This document shows positions 56,139-64,000 of a DNA stretch of 64,000 nt, piece by piece (position 1 is the stretch's first letter; each line of letters begins with the position of its first letter). A model generated the notes under the pieces. It saw only the letters and a list, made by a program, of their open reading frames with translations, had not been told where the DNA came from and did not search any database. The translations under genes were made by a program, and so were the position numbers. The stretch is from contig NZ_JAPDDT010000001.1 in assembly GCF_025950235.1 (NCBI RefSeq), positions 1 through 64,000 on the forward strand, written 5' to 3'. The stretch comes from Luteolibacter arcticus (lineage in GTDB: Bacteria > Verrucomicrobiota > Verrucomicrobiia > Verrucomicrobiales > Akkermansiaceae).

Positions 56139-56954
56139 TCACACCTTCTCCTCTTCGTCCCACCCGGCCGGTACATACATCACCCGCACGAAATTCTCCT
56201 TTAGCTTCTCGTTCCGGAGATGGCGGCCGGTTTTTCGTTCCATGACCCTTCGCCAGATCTCGTTGGTGCGGAAGAACTCGCCGCCGCGACGGAGGAAGCT
56301 GTGCTTCTCCTCATAGATCTTGTAGGTCTCGGCGATTTCGCGGTCGGACCGGAGTTCTCCCCACAGGTCGGTGGCGGTCATCCAGATCCGGAACTGGAAG
56401 GTCTCCGAGGTGTCGTTCCGGAAACAGAGGTCGACGTAGTTGTAGAAAACCGCGCAGCCGGTGCCGAAGGGCATGCTGCGGTTCTGGTCGGGAAAGGGAT
56501 CGAAGCTGTGGGCGCTCCTCTCGGTGACGGTCAGCGGGCTGTGCAGAACGAGCCAGTGGAGCAAATTAGCCATCTGGCAGATCCCGCCGCCGACTCCGGA
56601 GCGGGCTTGGCCCATCGATAGCTCCATTCCTTCCAGGAATCCGCGCTGACGGGTCGGTTTGCCGACCAACCGGCAGAAGGAAAAGACCTCCCCGGGCGCG
56701 ATCCTCACGCCATCGATGAGCGGCGTGACGATCCCGATGTTCACCACCTTGTTCAACTGGAGCTGGAGGTCCGAATCGCCGAGCACTTTGACGAGCCGCG
56801 ACGAGTGGCGTTTCACGAGGCAGGAGAGCATCTCGGGATGCTGGCGAGCCATCAGGTCCCGGTTCTGATGCCACGCAATACTCCGTCTCAGCCGGTGGTA
56901 GCCCACCGCGAGGCGGTAGAGCAGGGGATGCCGATGGCTGAGGAGTTTTCCCAT
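56139..56954 (-). CDS. VanW family protein
   Basis: VanW proteins occur in some vancomycin-resistance clusters and widely elsewhere; their activity is unproven. The 271 residues (ATG at 56954, MGKLLSHRHPLLYRLAVGYHRLRR) contain the VanW hallmark NKVVNIGIVTPLIDGVRIAPGEVFSFCRLVGKPTRQRGFLEGMEL, then SGVGGGICQMANLLHWLVLHSPLTVTERSAHSFDPFPD and VFYNYVDLCFRNDT. No van genes are near, so a resistance role is not suggested. The open frame extends to 57002 but the internal ATG fits the family start. Confidence 0.9.
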   Translation of the reverse strand: MGKLLSHRHPLLYRLAVGYHRLRRSIAWHQNRDLMARQHPEMLSCLVKRHSSRLVKVLGDSDLQLQLNKVVNIGIVTPLIDGVRIAPGEVFSFCRLVGKPTRQRGFLEGMELSMGQARSGVGGGICQMANLLHWLVLHSPLTVTERSAHSFDPFPDQNRSMPFGTGCAVFYNYVDLCFRNDTSETFQFRIWMTATDLWGELRSDREIAETYKIYEEKHSFLRRGGEFFRTNEIWRRVMERKTGRHLRNEKLKENFVRVMYVPAGWDEEEKV

Positions 56955-57082
56955 CTTCGACGACGAAGAGGGAGTCTCGCATGATCCCGAGGGGTGGAGC
57001 AACTCCTCGCTTTTCCTTCACCAAGAATTCACGCGTGGCGAGTTGGTTGAACAACTTCGGTTATTGAAGCCGTTTTAATGCC

Positions 57083-58891
57083 GTGAAATTGACCTTCGCT
57101 GCCCTGCTTCTGGCTTTCCCGCTTCACGCGAGCCCCCAAGACGAAATCTCCGCCAAGGTTCCGGCGGCCAAGGCCATCCTCGACGCGTGGCAGGCGAAGG
57201 AACCGGCCAGAGCGGAGAAGAAGGTTCACATCGTTTACTGGACGCCCTCGGACCGCGAGCCGGCCCCGCAATATCAGGAGCGGCTCGGGGCGATCATGGA
57301 GGACATCCGCGATTTCTATGCGAAGGAGATGAAGCGCCTCGGTTTCGGGCCGCTGACCGTTCGCCTCGACTACGCTGACGACGGGAAGATGAAGGTCCAC
57401 GTGGTGAAGGGCCGCCAGCCGTATGCGAAGTACGACGTGCAATCGGGCGGTCCGATCCGCAATGAGTGCCTTACGACCTTGCGCGCCGCGGGCATCGACC
57501 CGGAGAAGGAGACGATCGTGATTTTCTGCAACATGTCGAACTGGGACGCGGAGAAGTCCGTCATTACCCAGAACAGTCCCTATTACGCGGGCGGCAGCAA
57601 TCGCCAGGGCACTGCGTGGCAGGTGGACTCGCCGATCCTCGATCTCGGCTCGCTGGCCAAGAAGGAGCCGCGGGTGAAGGACGGCCAGTACGGCGACATT
57701 TCCATCGGCCGCTACAATTCGATCTTCATCGGCGGGGTTTGCCACGAACTCGGCCACGCCCTCGGGCTCCCTCACAACAAGCAGCGTCCCGATGAAGAGA
57801 CCGCCTTCGGCACGGCGCTGATGGGTAGCGGCAACCGCAGCTACGGCGAGAACCTGCGCGGCGAGGGCAAGGGCTCGTTCCTCACGCTTGCCCACGGCTT
57901 GAAGCTGGCCTCCCACCCGATCTTCTGCGGCTCGGTCAAGGGGATCGAGCGCCCGGCCAATGCCGCCCTCAAGGATGTGGCCATCGCTACCCAGGGCAGC
58001 ACCTTCACCTTCAGCGGAACGGTCACGGCGGATCCGCCACCGTATGCCGTGCTCGGTTACATGGACCCCGAAGGCGGCGGCGACTATGATGCTACGACCT
58101 GCACCGCAATCCCGGATGCCTCGGGGAAATTCACGCTGCAGGCCAACGCGCTCGCGGCGGGCAAGCCCGGTGTTTTCCGCGTGGTGGTGGTGCAGGCGAA
58201 CGGTGCCGCGAGTTCGTTCGCCGGAGCCAGCACGCCATTCACGTATCCCTATCTGGTGGCGAAGGACGGCGAGGTCGATCTTTCGGCGAGCCAGGCCCGC
58301 TTGCAGCTCTCGCCCCTGATCGAGGCCGTCAACAAGCGCGACGCTGCGGCTGCCGCGAGCGCCTTGGCCGCGGTTCAGTTCGCGAAGCCGACGCCGGCTG
58401 TGTTGGAAGCTGCCAAGGTTCGCGCCGGCACGCTCTCGGCGACGCCCGGGCCTTCGCCCGCCGAGGAAAAAACAGCCACGGTCTGCCGTCTTTCCGATGC
58501 CCGGCCCGCATCTGCCAATGTGGGTTGGGGGCGGCCTGCCTATAACATCCTGCCCGGCAGCGATCTGTTGTTCTCGTGCGGTTCGCGGCTCTTCGCCCGC
58601 GGCATCTATGCCCACGCGCCGGCCGTTCACACCTGGCAACTCGGCGGGAAGTGGAAGACCTTGAACGGACACGCCGGCCTGCCCGATGGCAACGATGGCG
58701 GCTCCTGCGTCTTTGTGGTGAAAGCCGATGGCAAGGAGCTGTGGCGCTCCAAGAAGACTGAATCAGGCACGCTGCGGAGCTTCAACCTTAACGTGGAAGG
58801 CGTGAACACGCTTGAGCTGGAAGTCGACAATGCCGGGGACGGCAATAGCTCCGACTGGGGCTGCTGGTTCGATCCCGAACTGACTCGCTAA
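57083..58891 (+). CDS. Exported zinc metalloprotease with NPCBM-like C-terminal domain
   Basis: The 602 residues start at a GTG (57083) with a Sec signal (KLTFAALLLAFPLHASPQDE). Around residue 218-228 the motif CHELGHALGLPH is a full metzincin-type zinc site (HExxHxxGxxH). It is preceded by GGV and followed by a long loop (TALMGSGNRSYGENL) that could hold the Met-turn. An Ig-like or carbohydrate-binding region lies about 300-400. The C-terminal 130 residues (LLFSCGSRLFARGIYAHAPAVHTWQLGGKWKTLNGHAGLPDG...FVVKADGKELWRSK) are an NPCBM/NEW2-type sugar-binding domain. It probably digests glycoproteins or cell-wall-linked proteins outside the cell. Confidence 0.85.
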   Translation: MKLTFAALLLAFPLHASPQDEISAKVPAAKAILDAWQAKEPARAEKKVHIVYWTPSDREPAPQYQERLGAIMEDIRDFYAKEMKRLGFGPLTVRLDYADDGKMKVHVVKGRQPYAKYDVQSGGPIRNECLTTLRAAGIDPEKETIVIFCNMSNWDAEKSVITQNSPYYAGGSNRQGTAWQVDSPILDLGSLAKKEPRVKDGQYGDISIGRYNSIFIGGVCHELGHALGLPHNKQRPDEETAFGTALMGSGNRSYGENLRGEGKGSFLTLAHGLKLASHPIFCGSVKGIERPANAALKDVAIATQGSTFTFSGTVTADPPPYAVLGYMDPEGGGDYDATTCTAIPDASGKFTLQANALAAGKPGVFRVVVVQANGAASSFAGASTPFTYPYLVAKDGEVDLSASQARLQLSPLIEAVNKRDAAAAASALAAVQFAKPTPAVLEAAKVRAGTLSATPGPSPAEEKTATVCRLSDARPASANVGWGRPAYNILPGSDLLFSCGSRLFARGIYAHAPAVHTWQLGGKWKTLNGHAGLPDGNDGGSCVFVVKADGKELWRSKKTESGTLRSFNLNVEGVNTLELEVDNAGDGNSSDWGCWFDPELTR

Positions 58892-58906
58892 GGTCGGGAG
58901 TTTTTT
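58873..58906 (+). terminator. Intrinsic terminator overlapping the metalloprotease stop
   Basis: TCCCGA (58873-58878) pairs with TCGGGA (58894-58899) across the stop codon and is followed by TTTTTT (58901-58906). The stem is short but the T-run is clear. Confidence 0.6.
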
Positions 58907-58907
58907 G

Positions 58908-59006
58908 GGACTGGGATGGATAGGATAGGAGGAGAGCTAGGCTCGCGGCAGGATGCCGCAGCGAATTTCAAAATCCCATCCATCCCATCCATCCTAGTAT
59001 CTCATT
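58908..59006. repeat. Inverted GGATGGATAGGAT-type repeat with central hairpin
   Basis: GGGATGGATAGGATAGG at about 58913-58929 is partly complementary to CCCATCCATCCCATCCATCC at about 58975-58994. Between them, GCGGCA-GGA-TGCCGC makes a 6-bp hairpin (58945-58959). This looks like another fold-back intergenic repeat; no gene in the 143-bp gap. Confidence 0.45.
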
Positions 59007-59035
59007 CCTGAGAGGCCGACCTAGGGAGAGCGCGG

Positions 59036-59521
59036 TCACGTCGCTGTGCGCCGCGCGGTCACTTCGAGGCCGCCGTGGAGCTTGTGGCCAAGCACGAATT
59101 CCTCGCGGGTCGTCTCGTGCTTTTCATTCGAGCCATATTCGAGGCGCACAGTTACGACGCCGGCGTCATTGGTGACGCTGAGGATGCGGAAGACCGGTTC
59201 CTTACGCAGGCGGAGGAAGCAGAACAGCGGCACGTCCGGATGATGGGCGTTCCACAGCCACTGCGCGGGGAAAAAATCGGGCACGTCTGCGAGGGCGGAG
59301 AAGATCGCGCGGATCCTTTTTTCGCCATGCCGTCCGGCGAGGCGTGAGGCGGTCTTCTTTGCCAGCAGGCCTTCCCACCAAGCGGCGAGCGGGTTCTCAC
59401 TCGCCTCCACCACTTCCTCGATCAAGGTGCGGGCGTGAAACGCCATTGCCGCATGCAACTGCTCCCGGGTCATCAGCCCGGCTTCGAAGTCTTCGAAGAG
59501 CTGTGGCGGGGTGCGAAGCAT
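59036..59521 (-). CDS. Conserved small cytoplasmic protein of unknown function
   Basis: I do not recognise the family. The product has 161 residues and no signal peptide. The N-terminal half is helical (LRTPPQLFEDFEAGLMTREQLHAAMAFHARTLIEEVVEASENPLAAWWEGLLAKKTASRL). The C-terminal half is beta-rich (PLFCFLRLRKEPVFRILSVTND...VTVRLEYGSNEKHETTREEFVLGHKL). Compact structure and normal codon use suggest a real gene. It lies upstream of nothing obvious on its strand and follows mrp after about 107 bp. Confidence 0.65.
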   Translation of the reverse strand: MLRTPPQLFEDFEAGLMTREQLHAAMAFHARTLIEEVVEASENPLAAWWEGLLAKKTASRLAGRHGEKRIRAIFSALADVPDFFPAQWLWNAHHPDVPLFCFLRLRKEPVFRILSVTNDAGVVTVRLEYGSNEKHETTREEFVLGHKLHGGLEVTARRTAT

Positions 59522-59628
59522 ACGGAGGATTGAAGGTCCAAGTTAAAAGTTCCGAGTGCCAAGAAAGGCAGAAATGGCATTCGGTCTATCGACGGTTGCT
59601 TGGAACCTGGAACTTTTTACTTCGCACT

Positions 59629-60681
59629 TCATCGGACGGGTAGCCTCTCGCTGAGGGCGGTGGCGATTTGTTGGAAGGCGGCCGAGACCGGATGCTCGGC
59701 GGGCGGGATGAGCGCGACCGGGGTGCCAGCATCGCCGCGTTCGCGGGTCTGCGGGTCGATGGGGATTTGCGCCAGGAGCGGGACATTCAGAGTGGCTGCT
59801 TCGCGCACGCCGCCGCCTTCGCCGAAAAGATAGTAGCGCTGGCCATGATCGCACTCGAACCACGCCATGTTTTCCACGAGGCCGAGGATGGGGACGTTCA
59901 CTTTCGCGAACATCGCCACCGCCTTGCGCGCGTCGATCAGCGCCATTTCCTGTGGCGTGGTCACGATCACGGTGCCATCGACCGCTACCGTCTGGACGAT
60001 GGTGAGCTGGATGTCGCCAGTGCCGGGCGGCAGGTCGAGAATCAGGTAGTCAAGTTCTCCCCACTCCACCTGACGCAGGAATTGCTGGGTGTAGCGGGTG
60101 GCCATCGGGCCGCGGACGATGACCGGCGAGCGGTCTTCCAGCAGGAAGCCCATCGACATCAGCTTGAGGCCATAGGCCTCGATCGGGATGATCTCGTCCT
60201 GCGCGTTCGCCATCGGGCGCTCGTGGCTGCCGAACATCTGGGCGACCGAGGGACCGTAGAGATCGCAATCGCAGAGGCCAACCTTGGCGCCGCTTTTGGC
60301 AAGGGCGACCGCGAGGTTGGCGGCGACCGTGGATTTCCCGACGCCGCCCTTGCCGGAGGCCACGGCGATGATGCGCTTCACGCCGGGGATGGAGGACTTG
60401 CCCTGGACATCGCCGCTGCCGCCGCCTTGCTGACCTTGGGGCTCCTTGACCTCGATCTCGATTTTCACCGTGCCGACTTCGGGCAGGGGATCGAGGATGG
60501 CATGGCATTCCTTGAAAATCTGCTCGGGAACCTTCGGGTCCTTGGTGGCGATCTCGATGCGGACGTTCAGCACGCCGTTCTCGTGACGGATGTCCTTCAC
60601 GAGGCCGAAGGAGACGATGTCCCGGGAAAAGCCGGGGTAGCGGACGTGGCGGAGGGCTTCCTTGATGAATTCGGGACTCAC
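59629..60681 (-). CDS. apbC: Mrp/ApbC iron-sulfur cluster carrier ATPase
   Basis: Mrp/ApbC carries 4Fe-4S clusters to apo-proteins in the cytoplasm. The GTG at 60681 gives 350 residues. The N-terminal MIP18/DUF59 domain (PEFIKEALRHVRYPGFSRDIVSFGLVKDI) is followed by the P-loop ATPase with the deviant Walker A SGKGGVGKST and LILDLPPGTGD. The CxxC cluster site of the family is usually ...ENMAxFxCPHCG; here ENMAWFECDHGQRYY keeps only one cysteine of that pair. A longer open frame runs to 61584 but overlaps an intergenic repeat and the ABC gene, so it is not used. Confidence 0.9.
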   Translation of the reverse strand: MSPEFIKEALRHVRYPGFSRDIVSFGLVKDIRHENGVLNVRIEIATKDPKVPEQIFKECHAILDPLPEVGTVKIEIEVKEPQGQQGGGSGDVQGKSSIPGVKRIIAVASGKGGVGKSTVAANLAVALAKSGAKVGLCDCDLYGPSVAQMFGSHERPMANAQDEIIPIEAYGLKLMSMGFLLEDRSPVIVRGPMATRYTQQFLRQVEWGELDYLILDLPPGTGDIQLTIVQTVAVDGTVIVTTPQEMALIDARKAVAMFAKVNVPILGLVENMAWFECDHGQRYYLFGEGGGVREAATLNVPLLAQIPIDPQTRERGDAGTPVALIPPAEHPVSAAFQQIATALSERLPVR

Positions 60682-60738
60682 GGCGGCGAAAGCAAGGGCG
60701 CGTTCTCCCGTCCTGTCAACCCGGGGGGAGACGCAAAA

Positions 60739-60930
60739 GAACGAACCGCGAGACGCGGAGGTCGCAGAGGAGATCGCGGAGGCCGGGAAAATGGATCGAC
60801 AACGAAACGAGCGAAATTGGCGAAATTTGAATGTCTCCGGGTTGGCCCGGATTTCATTTCGTTCGTTTCGCCGGTTTCGTTGTTCATCTCTGCGTTTCCT
60901 CTGCGACCTCCGCGTCTCCGCGGTTCGTTC
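60739..60930. repeat. Nested fold-back element (two concentric inverted repeats)
   Basis: The outer arms GAACGAACCGCG-AGACGCGGAGG (60739-60771) and its reverse complement at 60897-60930 are about 33 bp, nearly perfect, differing by a one-base gap. Inside, a second pair (about 60799-60831 and 60850-60884), built of ACGAAACGAGCGAAAT words, folds again. The whole 190-bp segment lies between mrp and the ABC transporter gene and accounts for most of that 303-bp gap. No open frame of its own. Confidence 0.65.
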
Positions 60931-60984
60931 CATCGCGTAGGCACGGGCCTTGACGCGGGAGAGGGGAGCCGGAACGCTGGCCGG

Positions 60985-61665
60985 GTGATCGAGGCCACGA
61001 ATTTGCACCGCAGCTACCGCATCGGGAAAAAGAGCATCGAGGTGCTGCACGGCATCGAGTTGCACATCGCGCGGGGCGAGCGGGTCTTCCTCTGCGGGCC
61101 CAGCGGGGCGGGCAAGACGACGCTGCTCTACACACTGGCCGGTCTCGAGCGCCCCGAGCAAGGCGCGGTGAATATCGATGGCACCGATCTTTATTCGCTG
61201 GGGCCGAAGAAGCAGGCCGCCTTTCGCAATGCCAAGATCGGCTACATCTTCCAGAATTACCTGCTGCTGCCGGAACTGACCGCGTTGGAAAACGTGCTCG
61301 TGCCCGGGGCGATCGGCGGTCGGGACGCCAGTGAAGCGGCCATGGCCGCGCTGACTCGCGTCGGGCTGGCGGATCGCGCCGAGCACCTTCCGGCCGAGCT
61401 TTCCGGCGGTGAGCAGCAGCGGGTGGCCATCGCCCGCGCCTTGGTGAATCACCCGCCGGTGCTGTTTGCCGACGAGCCGACCGGAAACCTGGACTCCCGC
61501 AACAGCGCGGAGGTCATGGAACTGCTGCTTGGCTTGGCCGCCGAAAGCGACACGACGGTGGTGGTGGTGACCCACGACGAGCAACTCGCCACCAGAGGCG
61601 ATCGCAAGCTGGTGATCAAGGATGGCTCGATCACCGACGGCTCGGCGGTGAAATCACCGGCGTAA
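60985..61665 (+). CDS. lolD: LolD-type ABC transporter ATPase
   Basis: The GTG at 60985 gives 226 residues (VIEATNLHRSYRIGKKSIEVLHGIELHIARGERVFLCGPSGAGKTTLLYTLAGLERP). Walker A is GPSGAGKTT, the signature is LSGGEQQR, and Walker B is VLFADEP, followed by TGNLDSRNS, the mark of the MacB/LolD branch. In the LolCDE complex this ATPase powers release of lipoproteins from the inner membrane; related ATPases work with MacB/FtsX-type permeases. No permease gene is in the window, so the exact partner is unknown. A TTG/GTG-start gene following a fold-back repeat. Confidence 0.85.
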   Translation: MIEATNLHRSYRIGKKSIEVLHGIELHIARGERVFLCGPSGAGKTTLLYTLAGLERPEQGAVNIDGTDLYSLGPKKQAAFRNAKIGYIFQNYLLLPELTALENVLVPGAIGGRDASEAAMAALTRVGLADRAEHLPAELSGGEQQRVAIARALVNHPPVLFADEPTGNLDSRNSAEVMELLLGLAAESDTTVVVVTHDEQLATRGDRKLVIKDGSITDGSAVKSPA

Positions 61666-61761
61666 GCAGCGATTTCGGTTTGGCGATTGCCCATGGTGGC
61701 AATCGAGCGCCAAGGATCGCACTTGCCCTCGGGGCGGTGCTCTCCTTCTTTCGGGCACCCC

Positions 61762-62688
61762 ATGTCCGAAGATGCTCCTGCCGAAATCCCCGCCGCCCCG
61801 GAATCCCCGGAGCCAGCGCCCGGATTTCGCCGGGACATGATGGTGCTGACGAAGATGCGGCTGAATGTCTTCGTCCTCATCACCACCTTCTTCGGCTTCC
61901 TGCTCGCCTCGCGCGGCCACGGCCTTGATTTCTGGCGGCTGGTCCACACGTTGATCGGCACCGCGGCGGCGGCGTTCGGCTCGGCGGCTTTCAACCAGCT
62001 CATGGAGGTGGATCTGGACGCCCGCATGAAGCGCACGGCGAATCGCCCGCTGCCCTCGCGGCGGATGGATCCGCTGTTCGCCTTCGGCGTGGGTTGGATG
62101 CTTTCGGCCGCGGGGATCATTCATCTCGCGGTGAAGATCGGCATGTGGCCCGCCGTTTTGGCGGCGATCACGGTGGCCGTTTACGTCTTCGTTTATACGC
62201 CGCTGAAGCGGATCAGCAGCACGAACACGCTGGTCGGTGCCATTCCCGGGGCGATTCCGCCGATGATCGGCTGGACCGCGGCGGGCGGGGCTTTCGATGG
62301 CGGCGCGTGGTTTCTGTTCTCGCTGCTCGCGCTGTGGCAACTCCCGCACTTCGTGGCGATCAACTGGCTGTGCCGCGAGGAATACGAGAATGCCGGCTAC
62401 AAGATGTGGTCGGATGGCGACGTCAGCGGCCGCCGCAGCGGTCTGCTCGCGGCGATTTTCTCGCTGGGCCTTGCCGCGCTGCCGGTGTGGCCGTGGCTCG
62501 CGGGTTGGACGCCGGGGTGGAAAGGTCACGTGGCCCTCGGTGGCGGGGTGCTGGCCGGTCTCGTCATGGCGGCCCTTGCGGGGCGTTTCATGCGGGATGG
62601 CGAACGCCCGTCGTTCCGCCGGCTTTTCCTGTTCACGCTGCTCTATCTGCCGCTGGAGCTTGGATTGCTTGCCATCGCGTGGGGCTAG
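61762..62688 (+). CDS. ctaB: Protoheme IX farnesyltransferase (haem O synthase)
   Basis: CtaB adds a farnesyl group to haem b, making haem O for cytochrome oxidases. The ATG at 61762 (MSEDAPAEIP) gives 308 residues with about eight membrane helices. The UbiA-type prenyl-diphosphate-binding motif appears as NQLMEVDLDARMKRTANRPLP (helix 2-3 loop). The second loop has YTPLKRISSTNTLVGAIPGAIPPMIGW and the conserved LALWQLPHFVAINW. An in-frame start at 61687 is less likely. It is followed by two SCO-type genes, the usual company in an oxidase assembly operon. A perfect hairpin (61684-61705) lies upstream without a T-run. Confidence 0.92.
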   Translation: MSEDAPAEIPAAPESPEPAPGFRRDMMVLTKMRLNVFVLITTFFGFLLASRGHGLDFWRLVHTLIGTAAAAFGSAAFNQLMEVDLDARMKRTANRPLPSRRMDPLFAFGVGWMLSAAGIIHLAVKIGMWPAVLAAITVAVYVFVYTPLKRISSTNTLVGAIPGAIPPMIGWTAAGGAFDGGAWFLFSLLALWQLPHFVAINWLCREEYENAGYKMWSDGDVSGRRSGLLAAIFSLGLAALPVWPWLAGWTPGWKGHVALGGGVLAGLVMAALAGRFMRDGERPSFRRLFLFTLLYLPLELGLLAIAWG

Positions 62689-62706
62689 TCTAGTTTCCGC
62701 CGCCCC

Positions 62707-63489
62707 ATGAGGACGCCTGCTGAACCACTGGTCCCCGCCGAGCGCGACCCGCGCAAGCTGCGGAAGACCGCGCTGTGGCTATTTGTCATCATGATCGCCA
62801 GCGGCATCGGCATCTACACGGCCTATGTGAAATGGGGCCACCGGCAGGCGCAGGATCAGGCGGAGCACGCGCGGCCGGGCATCGTCGGCCGAATCGACAA
62901 CAAGTCGGAATTCGGCGTGGTGCGTCAGGATGCCAGCGGTGCCAAGATTTCCGACCTCTTCGGCAAGGTATGGGTCGTGTGCGGGGTCTCGGTCAAACAG
63001 CCGGACACCTGGAAGGCTACGCGCGAGGTGCTGCTGCGGCTGAACCAAAAATACGCGGGTCGCGACGACTTCCGCATCGTCTGCTTCACCGTCGATCCGA
63101 ATCAGGAAGATCCGGCCGTGCTGGATGCCGCGGCGAAGGAGATCGGCGCCGGTCTGCCGAACTGGTGGTTCGTCGGGGCGGGGGAGCAATACGTCCACAA
63201 GTTCCTCAAGAACCAGCTCAAGCTCGGCATCATGCCGCACCAGAAGGACGGCAAGTGGGTCTATGATTCGTCGGTCACGCTGATCGACCGCGACCGTCAT
63301 ATTCGCCGCGCGGTCGTTCCGCAAAAGCGTGGTGGACCGCCTTACGTCGCCGCCTTCGATTTTGCCCAGGCCGCCGAGTGGGATGCCGCGGGGAAGAAGA
63401 CAGGAATCGACAAGACCAACACCGAGCAACTCGAGTTCCTGCTGGTGCAGACCATCGAGGAGCTTCTCGCCCAACCCGTGACGCCATGA
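62707..63489 (+). CDS. SCO1/SenC-like protein lacking the copper ligands
   Basis: SCO proteins are membrane-anchored thioredoxin-fold copper chaperones for the CuA site of cytochrome c oxidase. The 260 residues have a single N-terminal membrane helix (ALWLFVIMIASGIGIYTAYV) and a thioredoxin-like domain with CFTVDPNQEDPAVL. The metal motif, normally CxxxC, reads C92-G-V-S-V96, and the conserved histidine before the LID strand reads DSS at 187-189. All but one metal ligand therefore appear lost. It follows ctaB by 18 bases, and its stop overlaps the next start. It may have a structural or partner role with the second copy. Confidence 0.8.
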   Translation: MRTPAEPLVPAERDPRKLRKTALWLFVIMIASGIGIYTAYVKWGHRQAQDQAEHARPGIVGRIDNKSEFGVVRQDASGAKISDLFGKVWVVCGVSVKQPDTWKATREVLLRLNQKYAGRDDFRIVCFTVDPNQEDPAVLDAAAKEIGAGLPNWWFVGAGEQYVHKFLKNQLKLGIMPHQKDGKWVYDSSVTLIDRDRHIRRAVVPQKRGGPPYVAAFDFAQAAEWDAAGKKTGIDKTNTEQLEFLLVQTIEELLAQPVTP

Positions 63490-64000
63490 ACGACCGAGGG
63501 AAAATCTTTGCGATCTACGGCACCGTGGCCGTGTTGTCCGCAGTGATCATCGGCACCGCGATGTTCCTCGGCAACCAGGTACCAGAGCAGCCGCAGCCGG
63601 TCTTCCACGACGCGGGTGCGGAGAAGGTGGAGACGTTTTTCCAAATCCCAAAGGACTTCTCCGGCGTCAATCAGGCCGGGCAGCAGGTCAAGCTCTCCGA
63701 CCTCAAGGGCAAGGTTTGGCTGGTCGCGGAGTTCTTCGCGGTATGCCCGCACTGTGCCGTCCGCAATGGACAGGAGCTCAAGTCACTCTTCGACGAGTTC
63801 AAGGATCACCCCGATTTCCACATCACGTGCATCTCGGTGGATCCCACGACGGACACGCCCGAGCGGCTGGTGGAATACTCGAAAGCTCTTGGTGCGGATC
63901 CCGCGCGCTGGTGGTTCATGAGCCACCCGAACGAGAAGGAGACTCACGAGTATCTTGAGAAGGAGCTGAAGTTCATCCGGGTTCAGGAGCGGCTGGATCC
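63486..64000 (+). CDS. SCO1/SenC-like protein with CPHC motif (truncated by window end)
   Basis: The ATG at 63486 overlaps the preceding stop (ATGA). The 171 visible residues start with a membrane helix (IFAIYGTVAVLSAVIIGTAMFLG). The SCO core follows: DFSGVNQAGQQVKLSDLKGKVWLVAEFFAVCPHC. The cysteine pair is C87-P-H-C90, two residues apart instead of three, like the active site of DsbA. Next comes FHITCISVDPTTDTPERLVEYSKALG, as in SCO proteins. The frame is open at 64000. The C-terminal histidine cannot be judged. The gene probably continues a cytochrome oxidase biogenesis operon. Confidence 0.82.
   Translation, partial: MNDRGKIFAIYGTVAVLSAVIIGTAMFLGNQVPEQPQPVFHDAGAEKVETFFQIPKDFSGVNQAGQQVKLSDLKGKVWLVAEFFAVCPHCAVRNGQELKSLFDEFKDHPDFHITCISVDPTTDTPERLVEYSKALGADPARWWFMSHPNEKETHEYLEKELKFIRVQERLD

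Noticed and set aside
59668..60984. N-terminal extension of the lolD frame to 665 codons
   Set aside because: It runs antisense through mrp and the repeat; the ATPase domain begins cleanly at the GTG at 60985.
60682..61584. N-terminal extension of the Mrp frame to 651 codons
   Set aside because: The extension crosses a fold-back repeat and the antisense of the lolD ATPase and has no domain of its own. The GTG at 60681 gives the usual Mrp length.
61684..61705. Terminator between lolD and ctaB
   Set aside because: CGATTGCC/GGCAATCG is a perfect 8-bp stem, but no T-run follows, and it lies only 57 bases before the ctaB ATG. I noted it in the ctaB entry but did not call it.

Overview
The window is a GC-rich (roughly 60-65%), gene-dense stretch of a bacterial chromosome. 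It most likely comes from the phylum Verrucomicrobiota, family Verrucomicrobiaceae-like (Luteolibacter/Haloferula type). This is inferred from the combination of a PEP-CTERM protein, a type II secretion cluster of the PVC type, secreted proteins with a recurring 'LExSxxLxxW...FFRL' module, small alpha-alpha toroid proteins, a DUF4465/TonB cobalamin locus, and many fold-back intergenic repeats. No rRNA, tRNA or CRISPR array was found.

Layout. 1-1141: the end of an IS5-type insertion sequence lies directly against an N-terminally truncated SolA/sarcosine-oxidase-like flavoenzyme gene, which the insertion has broken. 1178-7108: a very large alpha-2-macroglobulin with an intact thioester motif. 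7214-13905: glutamate synthase large subunit, an alpha/beta hydrolase whose nucleophile serine is alanine, and a secreted protein of unknown function. 13906-14395: an unusual AT-rich leader with a strong terminator, two hairpins presenting the same 9-base loop, and a candidate cyclic-di-GMP-type riboswitch. It precedes a secreted seven-repeat adhesin-like protein. 17.7-20.8 kb: a tandem REPIN-like repeat, an Aas-like acyl-ACP ligase and a lipoprotein MsrA.

20.9-29.3 kb: a tightly coupled type II secretion operon (G-H-I-J-K-L-M-unknown-D) without E, F or C, followed by a TPR protein. 31-49 kb, almost all on the minus strand: a di-haem peroxidase, a TPR/coiled-coil protein, the PdeM nuclease-helicase DNA-repair pair, an MscS channel with a DUF432-like partner, a cobalamin-riboswitch-led uptake locus (DUF4465 PEP-CTERM protein, TonB receptor, surface protein), a VOC protein, a beta-propeller protein and two toroid proteins.

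49.1-53.6 kb: a two-gene module of a TPR-AAA+ ATPase and a TPR-membrane protein, then a heparinase-like lyase. 53.8-55.5 kb: rpsB-tsf with structured leader and spacer. The remainder holds a VanW protein, a zinc metalloprotease with an NPCBM-like tail, Mrp/ApbC, a LolD-type ATPase, haem O synthase and two SCO-type proteins with altered metal-binding motifs. The last of these runs off the window end and probably belongs to a cytochrome oxidase assembly operon.

The observations I rate highest are: the AT-rich leader with twin TTATTCACA hairpins plus the riboswitch candidate, the TPR-AAA+/TPR-membrane module, the divergent SCO pair, the dead hydrolase and dead acyltransferase sites, and the REPIN families.
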